From an uncultured Eubacteriales bacterium (GTDB lineage: Bacteria; Bacillota; Clostridia; Oscillospirales; Oscillospiraceae), in contig CAJKNS010000179.1 of assembly GCA_905201305.1 (NCBI GenBank), positions 1 through 5,274 on the forward strand: a stretch of DNA of 5,274 bases, read 5' to 3'. A program made the translations under genes and the position numbers. The notes below the pieces were generated by a model. That model saw only the letters and a program-made list of their open reading frames with translations, did no database searches and had not been told where the DNA came from. Positions 1-5,274 of this stretch are shown here, piece after piece; the first letter of the stretch is position 1; each line of letters opens with the position of its first letter.

Positions 1-138
1 CAGCGGCTGGTTGCCATATCAAAGTCGGTTAAAACGCAACAGCTAAAAACAATCGCCCCCGGAGGGACCGGAAGTCGGTAAACAAATCAGGATGGTAAAC
101 TCGTAAAATCTAAAAGTTACTGCCATAATAAACAAAAA
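1..138. other. Non-coding or gene-end stretch, no gene identified
   Basis: No gene can be assigned here. On the + strand all three frames reach a stop early, at 30-32, 43-45 and 79-81, so at most the last few codons of an upstream gene are present; the frame cannot be decided. The terminator that follows at 134-176 supports a transcription unit ending here. A loose GGTAAAC-like string recurs (GGTTAAAAC near 27, GGTAAAC near 76 and again near 95), but its meaning is unclear. The - strand shows no convincing start with a ribosome binding site. Confidence 0.5.
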
Positions 139-176
139 GCCGCCAACGCAGGGAACAGCTACGTTGGCGCCTTTTC
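134..176. terminator. Bidirectional Rho-independent terminator
   Basis: A perfect 8-bp stem, CGCCAACG (141-148) with CGTTGGCG (162-169), encloses a 13-nt loop. After one C/C mismatch the stem extends through AAAAG (135-139) and CTTTT (171-175). The + strand runs into CCTTTTCTT. The - strand runs into a T-rich CTTTTTGTTT, so the hairpin should work in both directions. It probably ends an upstream + strand unit and insulates the DegV gene from read-through. Confidence 0.8.
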
Positions 177-414
177 TTACGGATCAGCATCTCTCCGGAA
201 GTGTTCATATAGGAGCAGAAAGAAAGAGAGGAGAAAACCGGAGATGGAAACACGACGCCGATTCATGCTCCCATCCTACCACACTCCATCCTCCAGTGTG
301 TGAATAATCTTTGAACATTTCAACTTTTTTCTCCCGCTACTATTGTCCCGTGACGCAATTTTGACAAAAATCCCCGCTCCAATCCGTTCAACCTGCCGAA
401 ACCGTGAAAAAACA
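177..414. other. Intergenic region without a supported gene
   Basis: No coding region is supported. Small pairings are visible: CATCT..CCGG (188-198) with CCGGAGATG (238-246), GGAGCA (212-217) with TGCTCC (266-271), and a 6-bp hairpin CACACT (280-285) with AGTGTG (295-300). The first two are interleaved in pseudoknot order, but each is short. A 19-codon reading frame at 244-303 follows an AGGAG at 229-233, with no visible promoter. I recognise no known riboswitch or T-box. Confidence 0.4.
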
Positions 415-443
415 TTGAAAATCCCCTTTGTTTTCGATATAAT
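415..443 (+). promoter_or_regulatory. Sigma-A-type promoter of the DegV gene
   Basis: TTGAAA (415-420) and a perfect TATAAT (438-443) are separated by the ideal 17 bp. Predicted transcription start is near 450, giving a leader of about 30 nt. The -10 box lies inside a small palindrome, GATAT-A-ATATC (436-446), which could be an operator or simply AT-rich promoter sequence. Confidence 0.85.
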
Positions 444-479
444 ATCATTTATATTTGAGAGAAAAGGAAGACCAAGACC

Positions 480-1325
480 ATGAACATCCGAATCACCTCC
501 GACAGCACCTGCGACCTGGATCCCGACTATCTCCGGGCGCACCGGGTGGAAATCCTCCCTCTCTACACCATGAAGGGGAATGAAACCTTCCGGGATGGGG
601 TAGACATTGTGCCTCAGGACATTTTTGACCATGTTGCCGCCGGAGGGGACCTCTGCTCCACCGCTGCCAACAACGTCGATGACTATCTCACGATGTTCAC
701 CCGGCTGCTTCAGGACTGCGACGCCATTATCCATATCGACATCAGCTCGGACTTTTCCTCCTGCTACCAGAATGCCTGCGTGGCGGCATCGGAGCTCCAG
801 AACGTCTATGTAGTGGACTCCCGGAACCTTTCCTCCGGTCACGGTCACGTCGTCTGTGAGGCGGTAAAAATGGCGGAGGAGGGAACCCTCAGTCCTCAGG
901 AAATCGTGGGCAAGCTGAACGATCTCACCGGACGGGTGGAAGCCAGCTTCCTTTTGGACCGGCTTGACTACATGGTCAAGGGCGGGCGCTGCTCCATGGT
1001 GGTGGCGCTGGGGGCAAACCTTTTGCATCTCAAGCCCTGCATCGAGGTCATCGACGGCAAGATGAAGGTGGTCAAGAAGTATCGCGGCAGCTATGAAAAG
1101 TGCATCCTCAATTATGTGAAGGACCGGCTCCAGAACCGGGAGGGTCTGGTGTATGATCGGATCTTCATCACCCATACCCCGGTTGAGGACGGCATTGTGG
1201 ACAAGGTCCGCGCCGCCATCCAGAAATATGCGCCCTTTACCGAGATCATCGAAACCCAGGCGGGCTGTACCGTCTCCTGCCACTGCGGTCCGGGCACTCT
1301 GGGTATCCTGTTTATCCGGGCTTAA
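480..1325 (+). CDS. DegV family fatty-acid-binding protein (FakB-like)
   Basis: A 281-residue cytoplasmic protein of normal length for the DegV (EDD) family. Members bind a fatty acid; FakB-type members present it to the kinase FakA for phosphorylation and phospholipid synthesis. Visible family motifs are the N-terminal DSTCDL (8-13), STAA (60-63), ISSDFSS (88-94), VVDSRNLSSGHG (111-122), LDYMVKGGRCS (162-172) and the C-terminal HCGPGTLGILF (268-278). T61, S93 and H268 fall where I recall the carboxylate-contacting residues of characterised FakB proteins, and R170 is also conserved; this is from memory, not an alignment. No signal peptide or membrane segment is seen. The ATG at 480 is preceded by AAGGA at 464-468, and the motif starts almost at once, supporting this start. 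It appears monocistronic, with its own promoter and terminator. No fakA is in the window, so FakB function is inferred; DegV family membership is secure. Confidence 0.95.
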   Translation: MNIRITSDSTCDLDPDYLRAHRVEILPLYTMKGNETFRDGVDIVPQDIFDHVAAGGDLCSTAANNVDDYLTMFTRLLQDCDAIIHIDISSDFSSCYQNACVAASELQNVYVVDSRNLSSGHGHVVCEAVKMAEEGTLSPQEIVGKLNDLTGRVEASFLLDRLDYMVKGGRCSMVVALGANLLHLKPCIEVIDGKMKVVKKYRGSYEKCILNYVKDRLQNREGLVYDRIFITHTPVEDGIVDKVRAAIQKYAPFTEIIETQAGCTVSCHCGPGTLGILFIRA

Positions 1326-1391
1326 ATCAGGCGCGCCAAAAGTCACTATTTCACACGCCGGAAGCAGTCTTAATCGTTCCTCGACAATCTC

Positions 1392-1418
1392 AAGTCCCCT
1401 TCGGGGGACTTCTTTTTT
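1392..1418 (+). terminator. Rho-independent terminator after the DegV gene
   Basis: A perfect 8-bp stem, AAGTCCCC (1392-1399) with GGGGACTT (1404-1411), is capped by the very stable TTCG tetraloop. It is followed by C and six Ts (1413-1418). It lies about 67 nt after the stop codon and separates the DegV gene from the SLH gene. Confidence 0.95.
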
Positions 1419-1432
1419 GCCCTTCTGGTCCG

Positions 1433-1456
1433 TTTTGTTAGCTGATTCTAACAAAA
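1433..1456. promoter_or_regulatory. 9-bp inverted repeat upstream of the SLH gene promoter
   Basis: TTTTGTTAG (1433-1441) and CTAACAAAA (1448-1456) form a perfect 9-bp inverted repeat with a 6-bp centre. It ends 17 bp upstream of the -35 box. Its GTTAG/CTAAC core recurs in the second inverted repeat (1484-1524) around the -10 and start site, suggesting paired binding sites for one regulator. A weak second terminator is an alternative, but only four Ts follow. Confidence 0.5.
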
Positions 1457-1473
1457 ATTTTCCAACTTTTTTG

Positions 1474-1502
1474 TTGACATCGCTAGTTAGTTATAGTAAA
1501 CT
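1474..1502 (+). promoter_or_regulatory. Sigma-A-type promoter of the SLH/Tp47-like gene
   Basis: A perfect TTGACA -35 (1474-1479) is followed after 17 bp by TAAACT (1497-1502), a 4/6 match to the -10 consensus. Predicted start is near 1509, giving a leader of about 90 nt. A TATTAT at 1523-1528 is an alternative -10 but has no good -35. The region is strongly AT-rich relative to its flanks. Confidence 0.7.
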
Positions 1503-1524
1503 ACAAATCAGTCGTGACTAACTA
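1484..1524. promoter_or_regulatory. Inverted repeat spanning the -10 and start site, candidate operator
   Basis: TAGTTAGT (1484-1491) and ACTAACTA (1517-1524) form a perfect 8-bp inverted repeat flanking the -10 and predicted start. Nested inside is TAGTT (1488-1492) with AACTA (1499-1503), which overlaps the -10 box itself. A protein bound here would block RNA polymerase. No regulator gene is in the window, so the cognate factor is unknown. Confidence 0.5.
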
Positions 1525-1558
1525 TTATAAGGACGATCTTGTCCGCGGTTGTGCAGGT

Positions 1559-1584
1559 CACGAAATGCATCGTGGGTTTTCCAC
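1559..1584 (+). other. Leader hairpins just before the SLH gene RBS
   Basis: Two short, mutually exclusive stems lie in the leader: CACGA (1559-1563) with TCGTG (1570-1574), and GTGG (1572-1575) with CCAC (1581-1584). The second ends directly before AGAAAGGAAG (1585-1594). Both are too short to call a riboswitch; they may affect mRNA stability or ribosome access. Confidence 0.3.
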
Positions 1585-1599
1585 AGAAAGGAAGATATT

Positions 1600-4500
1600 A
1601 TGTTAAATTGGCTCAAACGGTCTTTGGGCGCATTACTGGCAGTTTGCATGCTGGTTTCCATGCTGCCCACAGCCCTTGCCGCCGATCGCAGCGAGCTTGA
1701 GGGTCACTGGGCAAAGGAATCCCTGACCTATTTCGCCGATCAGGATTGGCTCAAGGGCTATGAGGATGGCACCTACAAGCCTGATCGTACCATCACCCGC
1801 GCAGAGTTCATCGCACTGGTAAACCGGGTCTGCGGCTTTACCGAGCAGACCGAGGGTGTGCTGGACAAGTTCACGGACGTGAAAAAGGACCAGTGGTACT
1901 ACAAGGATATCGCCATTGCTGTAACCGCAGGTTATGTGGAGGGCGACTCCAAAACCACCGTCTCCCCCAACGCAAAAATCACCCGTGAGCAGGCGTTCAC
2001 CATGCTGGGCAGAGTCGCCGGGCTGTCCGCTCAGGACTTTGACGTGCTGGATGCGTTCAAGGACAGCGGCTCCGTCAGCGGCTATGCAAAGCCCTATATG
2101 GCAGCGCTGGTCAAAAACGGTTATGTCAACGGCTATGAGGACAAAACCCTTCGCCCCCAGCGGAACATCACCCGTGCCGAGGCAGTCAAGACCATGTACG
2201 TTTGCCTGGAGCTGCTCACCACCCGCTATGTGCTGATGAACATCCCCTATGACCAGTTCTATGCCGCAGAGCTGAAGAACGACGTGGCAGTGGACGGCGT
2301 GACCTCCGCAACCATGAACAAGACCCGCACCCCCTCTCTGGTGGGCGGCTCCTATCACGTGGATGCAAAGGGCACCGACATCACCGGCATCACCTTCCCT
2401 GTGAAGGTACCCCGCGGCGTGTCTCTGGATGCTTACACCCAGGTCACCGATGAGAACAAGGTAGAGATCACCGTCACCAACCGCGGCAAGACCACTACCA
2501 CCACCCTTACCGGCAAGGACGTTCTGTTTGAGAGCGAGTCCTATGCCTACTATGTGCTGTCCGAGACGCCCGCCTGCTACAAGGAAGTCACCCTGGACAA
2601 GGACGGCAAGCTGACCTTTGGCAAGCTCCAGGGCGCTGAGCCCCAGAAGCTGGACGTTACCGCCTCCATCACCGCCAAGACCGGCTACGGCGACTATCAG
2701 GTGGACGTGGACATGGACAACGACACCAAGACCAAGCTGGGCACCGTCTATGGCGTGATTCTCTCCACCAAGGAGGGCAGCGATTACGGCATGCGCCATC
2801 TGGAGAACGTGTGGCGGACCACCGAGATTGCATGGTGCACCGGCTTCACCACCTCCGTGCACAATTGCCCCACCTCCTCTGACCACTACAAGGCAATGAT
2901 GGGTCAGACCATCAACAAGATCACCTACATCACCGCCTCCGGCGTCTACACCATCGACACCGAGCTCTATGTTCCCGTGAAGACTGGCAGCAAGCTGGCA
3001 GTTGCAAACGCAAATGTTCTGGACGGCGAAGCTGCCGTCACCGCAGAGCTGCCCGAGGATTATCAGGCTGTTTACGCGGTCACCGATGCAAAGGGCGCAG
3101 CGGTTTCCGGCATGACCGTCAAGGACGGCAAGCTCACCTGGACTGCCACCGATGCAAAGATCGGCGCTTACACCCTGAACGTCACCGACGCTTCCGGCAA
3201 GTATGCCCCCCTGTCCGCCTCCTTCCAGCTTCAGACCGACGCCATGCCTGCTCAGGCAGCCGAGGACAATCAGTCCATTATAAAGGCTGACGGTGCAAGC
3301 GACGAGGAGCTTTCCGCATTCCTCGCCGCCATCACCAAGGTCAATGTAAACGGCAAGGACTATGCCGCAACCGGTAAGCGCGGCGTAAAGGTCATCAAGG
3401 CGGACGGCACCATCGACTTCACCACCGCTCCCTTTAAAGAGAGCGCAGTGGACGGCAAGTATGTGCTGGAGATCACCGCCACCGGCTATTCCAAGACTCT
3501 GACCGTCACCGTGCCCGAGACCTATTATCTCTATGCATCTCTCAGCTATGAGGAGTATTGGGAGAATGAGGGCGTTTACGCCGCGGGCAACACCGATTCC
3601 TCCGATGTGGCAGACCGCGTAGACAGAAATGGAAACAAGGAGTACGACAAGGGCGGCTTTGATGCCGTTGCCCGTGCCACCTCCAACCACGGTCTCCATC
3701 GCGGCAGCTTCCAGCAGGATGTAACCATCCACACCGCTGACAAGGACTACGATCCTCTGTACTGGCTTGACGCCAACAACTTTGTGGACCGCGAGGACGG
3801 CAAGACCTATGACAAGACCGTCATCGGCATCACCGGCTATGAGATCACCGGCATCAAGTATGTTCCCGTTGCCGTTCGCGCCCAGGATTACGCCCAGTTC
3901 GTAAAGGACTATGAGGTTACCCTGAACGGCGAGAAGCTGTACGGCGGCTACTCCGAGAACAAGCTCACCAGCTATGCTGAGCTGGTGGCTGAGGTCACCG
4001 CCAACACCAACGGTCTGAAGACTGCCGTCCTTACCGACGGCAAGTGGAGCTTTGGCGCGCGGAAGACCGGCACCGACTCCGGCATTCATGGTCAGGCGCT
4101 GGCAGCCGCCGAGGGCGCCGAGGGCGCCGTGAAGACCTACAGCGGCAGCTACGGCGAGTTCCTGCGCTATGACATTAACGGAAACTACGGCGGTCTTGGC
4201 GCTGCCATGCAGACCGTAAAGTGGACCTATTACGGAACCGATTCCACCTACACCACTCCCGTTGCTACCTACGGCACCAAGTTTGCCGCGGACAACTGGA
4301 TGCACAAGCAAATGGGCATTCAGCTGGGTCTTACCGATTCCATCCGCTGCCAGCTCCCCGAGGGCACCGACGGCACCGGCTATTGGTCCGTGACCATCTA
4401 CGGTCTTGGCTATGCCGATCACACCGAGAAGTTTGAGGTCACCGCCGACAACCTGCCCAAGAAGGTGGAGCTGATGACCGACGAGCAGAAGACCCAGCTC

Positions 4501-5019
4501 ACCGCCCTGAAGGACGAGGCTGGCGAGATTCTTGCCGGGTATGACGAGGAAACCGTCAAGGCTACCCCCGCGCTGGCTGCTCTGAAGGAGCACTATGACG
4601 AGGCAGCGGCACTGCTGGCAAAAGCCGACGCCACCGAAGAAAGCGCCAAGGAGCTGCTTTCTGAGCTGCCCGGTCTGATTGAGGCTGCAAAGGCGCTGAC
4701 CCCCGCAGCCGAAACCTACACCGGCACCTCCACCGTCACCCCCGACGAGGACGAGGACTTTGATCCCTACACCCTCAGCGCAAGCATCCAGCTGGAGGGC
4801 GGCAAGATCAAGACCTTCACCACCACCATTTCCTCCACCGAAAAGAAGGACGTGAAGCTCAGCAAGCAGGCAACCGACGCCCTGAACGCTGCACTTTCCG
4901 GCAAGACTCTGGAGGACGCCGCTTCCACCGATGTCACTACCGTGGACGGCGTTACCGGCGCTACCTGCTCTTCCAAGGCGATCATCGAAGCGCTGAAAAC
5001 CGCAGAAAAAGCATCCTGA
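1600..5019 (+). CDS. SLH-anchored surface protein with two Tp47-like modules and a C-terminal FMN-binding domain
   Basis: A 1139-residue secreted, cell-wall-anchored protein. The start is ATG 1600: AAAGGAAG (1587-1594) sits 5 nt upstream and a signal peptide begins immediately (K6, R7, hydrophobic 8-23, ALA cleavage after A27). An in-frame TTG at 1549 would put 17 charged residues ahead of it. Domains: three SLH repeats (about 32-78, 89-141, 152-205; TRAE, TREQ, TRAE), expected to bind wall polysaccharide; a divergent Tp47-like module (216-462); an Ig-like stretch (466-546); a DUF1533/HID-like domain (about 575-640); a second Tp47-like module (642-948) clearly resembling the Treponema pallidum 47-kDa penicillin-binding lipoprotein (SYEEYW 649-654, FDAVARAT 687-694, NTNGLKT 802-808, YGTK 891-894); a helical linker (955-1035); and an FMN_bind-like domain (1038-1137) with DGVTGAT at 1116-1122, where T1122 is the expected FMN attachment site. 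Codons are mostly C/G-ending, fitting high expression. Penicillin binding, flavinylation and electron transfer are untested inferences; SLH anchoring is the safest call. Confidence 0.93.
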   Translation: MLNWLKRSLGALLAVCMLVSMLPTALAADRSELEGHWAKESLTYFADQDWLKGYEDGTYKPDRTITRAEFIALVNRVCGFTEQTEGVLDKFTDVKKDQWYYKDIAIAVTAGYVEGDSKTTVSPNAKITREQAFTMLGRVAGLSAQDFDVLDAFKDSGSVSGYAKPYMAALVKNGYVNGYEDKTLRPQRNITRAEAVKTMYVCLELLTTRYVLMNIPYDQFYAAELKNDVAVDGVTSATMNKTRTPSLVGGSYHVDAKGTDITGITFPVKVPRGVSLDAYTQVTDENKVEITVTNRGKTTTTTLTGKDVLFESESYAYYVLSETPACYKEVTLDKDGKLTFGKLQGAEPQKLDVTASITAKTGYGDYQVDVDMDNDTKTKLGTVYGVILSTKEGSDYGMRHLENVWRTTEIAWCTGFTTSVHNCPTSSDHYKAMMGQTINKITYITASGVYTIDTELYVPVKTGSKLAVANANVLDGEAAVTAELPEDYQAVYAVTDAKGAAVSGMTVKDGKLTWTATDAKIGAYTLNVTDASGKYAPLSASFQLQTDAMPAQAAEDNQSIIKADGASDEELSAFLAAITKVNVNGKDYAATGKRGVKVIKADGTIDFTTAPFKESAVDGKYVLEITATGYSKTLTVTVPETYYLYASLSYEEYWENEGVYAAGNTDSSDVADRVDRNGNKEYDKGGFDAVARATSNHGLHRGSFQQDVTIHTADKDYDPLYWLDANNFVDREDGKTYDKTVIGITGYEITGIKYVPVAVRAQDYAQFVKDYEVTLNGEKLYGGYSENKLTSYAELVAEVTANTNGLKTAVLTDGKWSFGARKTGTDSGIHGQALAAAEGAEGAVKTYSGSYGEFLRYDINGNYGGLGAAMQTVKWTYYGTDSTYTTPVATYGTKFAADNWMHKQMGIQLGLTDSIRCQLPEGTDGTGYWSVTIYGLGYADHTEKFEVTADNLPKKVELMTDEQKTQLTALKDEAGEILAGYDEETVKATPALAALKEHYDEAAALLAKADATEESAKELLSELPGLIEAAKALTPAAETYTGTSTVTPDEDEDFDPYTLSASIQLEGGKIKTFTTTISSTEKKDVKLSKQATDALNAALSGKTLEDAASTDVTTVDGVTGATCSSKAIIEALKTAEKAS

Positions 5020-5033
5020 ACAATCATTTCATC

Positions 5034-5063
5034 GTGCCGGAGGACAGTTCCGTCCTCCGGCAC
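5034..5063 (+). terminator. 12-bp GC-rich hairpin after the SLH gene, no T-tract
   Basis: GTGCCGGAGGAC (5034-5045) and GTCCTCCGGCAC (5052-5063) form a perfect 12-bp stem with a 6-nt loop, 15 nt after the stop codon. No run of Ts follows on either strand, so it is not a classic Rho-independent terminator. It may be a 3'-end stabilising or pausing hairpin that lets some transcription continue into the lipoprotein gene. Its 3' arm overlaps the next hairpin. Confidence 0.55.
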
Positions 5064-5153
5064 AAGCGAGCTAGAAATCTTTTCAGGCAACACCGCACAA
5101 ATGTGTCGCCGCCAATTTATGTGGTATTGCCTGTTTTCTAGTTGGCTTGTGCC
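5059..5153 (+). repeat. 95-nt imperfect inverted repeat between the SLH and lipoprotein genes
   Basis: GGCACAAGC (5059-5067) pairs with GCTTGTGCC (5145-5153), CTAGAAA (5071-5077) with TTTCTAG (5135-5141), CAGGCAA (5084-5090) with TTGCCTG (5127-5133), ACC (5092-5094) with GGT (5123-5125), and AAAT (5099-5102) with ATTT (5115-5118). With a few G-U and flanking pairs this makes about 35 bp, broken by one 6x1 internal loop and single mismatches. The first five bases also form the 3' arm of the 5034-5063 hairpin, so the two full stems are mutually exclusive. It could be a structured RNA leader, an attenuator or a small palindromic insertion. Confidence 0.65.
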
Positions 5154-5186
5154 TGTCACGATATATTTTTGAAAGAAGGTATCCTT

Positions 5187-5274
5187 TTGCACCATACCAA
5201 ATCCATCTCTCTGGGGCTATGTCTCCTGCTTTCCCTGTCCGCCTGTGGGAGCCCGGCTGCATCCTCCACGGCGG
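5187..5274 (+). CDS. Lipoprotein, N-terminal part (runs off the window)
   Basis: The start of an exported lipoprotein; only 29 codons are present. It opens with TTG at 5187, placed 7 nt after AAGG within GAAAGAAGGT (5171-5180), a good ribosome binding site. The translation has a basic start (HHTK, 2-5), a hydrophobic core (7-17) and a lipobox LSAC (17-20) followed by GSPAASST, typical of a lipidated cysteine and flexible tether. No in-frame ATG lies upstream or within the visible part, so TTG is the only sensible start. It follows the SLH gene on the same strand after 167 nt with no strong promoter or T-tract terminator between them, so co-transcription is plausible. The mature domain is outside the window and its function cannot be read. 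An ApbE-type flavin transferase or another redox lipoprotein is possible only by context. Confidence 0.8.
   Translation, partial: MHHTKSISLGLCLLLSLSACGSPAASSTA

Noticed and set aside
244..303. A 19-codon ORF with an AGGAG 10 nt upstream
   Set aside because: No promoter is visible, the product resembles no known leader peptide, and it ends well before the DegV promoter. Kept only as a note in the intergenic entry.
361..366. A perfect TTGACA upstream of the DegV gene
   Set aside because: No -10 box lies at 16-18 bp downstream (it reads CCGTTC). The TTGAAA/TATAAT pair at 415-443 is far better.
276..1454. A 392-codon - strand frame across the DegV gene
   Set aside because: It overlaps a clear DegV gene with its own promoter, RBS and terminator, and would read through the terminator. 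Its translation shows no family I recognise.
1549..1599. N-terminal extension of the SLH protein from the TTG at 1549
   Set aside because: No ribosome binding site precedes 1549, and the extension would bury the signal peptide behind charged residues. ATG 1600 has a strong RBS.
1633..4593. A 986-codon open frame on the - strand, antisense to the SLH gene
   Set aside because: It is a by-product of the C/G-ending codon use of the sense gene, which avoids codons that would read as stops on the other strand. Its translation is rich in G, V, L and H without recognisable domains.
5162..5167. TATATT as a -10 box for the lipoprotein gene
   Set aside because: No acceptable -35 lies 16-18 bp upstream, and the start would fall inside the ribosome binding site region.
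1..5274. CRISPR array, tRNA, rRNA or insertion sequence
   Set aside because: No regularly spaced direct repeats, tRNA-like cloverleaf, rRNA sequence or transposase coding region was seen on either strand.

Overview
The window looks like part of a Firmicutes genome, probably a Clostridia/Oscillospiraceae-type gut anaerobe. This is inferred from GC-rich coding sequence, strong AGGA-type ribosome binding sites, sigma-A-like promoters, AT-rich intergenic regions, a DegV family protein, an S-layer (SLH) surface protein and a lipoprotein signal peptide. The species cannot be named from this alone.

Layout, all genes on the + strand. Positions 1-138 hold no gene I can identify, at most the last codons of an upstream gene, and end in a bidirectional hairpin terminator (134-176). 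Positions 177-414 are non-coding. A near-consensus promoter (415-443) drives a single DegV/FakB-type fatty-acid-binding protein (480-1325), closed by a classic TTCG-loop terminator (1392-1418). An AT-rich intergenic region follows, with a TTGACA promoter (1474-1502) and two inverted repeats that share GTTAG/CTAAC half-sites, which suggests repressor control. That promoter feeds a 1139-residue secreted cell-wall protein (1600-5019). Downstream is a 12-bp hairpin overlapping a second, 95-nt imperfect hairpin (5034-5153), then the first 29 codons of a lipoprotein gene (TTG start at 5187) that runs off the window.

The main item of interest is the large surface protein. In order it has a signal peptide, three SLH domains, a divergent Tp47-like module, an Ig-like stretch, a small DUF1533/HID-like domain, a second Tp47-like module recognisably similar to the Treponema pallidum 47-kDa lipoprotein, a helical linker, and a C-terminal FMN_bind-like domain with a DGVTGAT flavinylation motif. 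The two Tp47-like modules appear to be ancient duplicates. Together with the adjacent lipoprotein gene, this suggests an envelope-anchored, possibly covalently flavinylated protein in an extracytoplasmic redox or ligand-binding role. That role is inference; no function can be read from the sequence. The DegV gene has its own promoter and terminator and is probably functionally unrelated.
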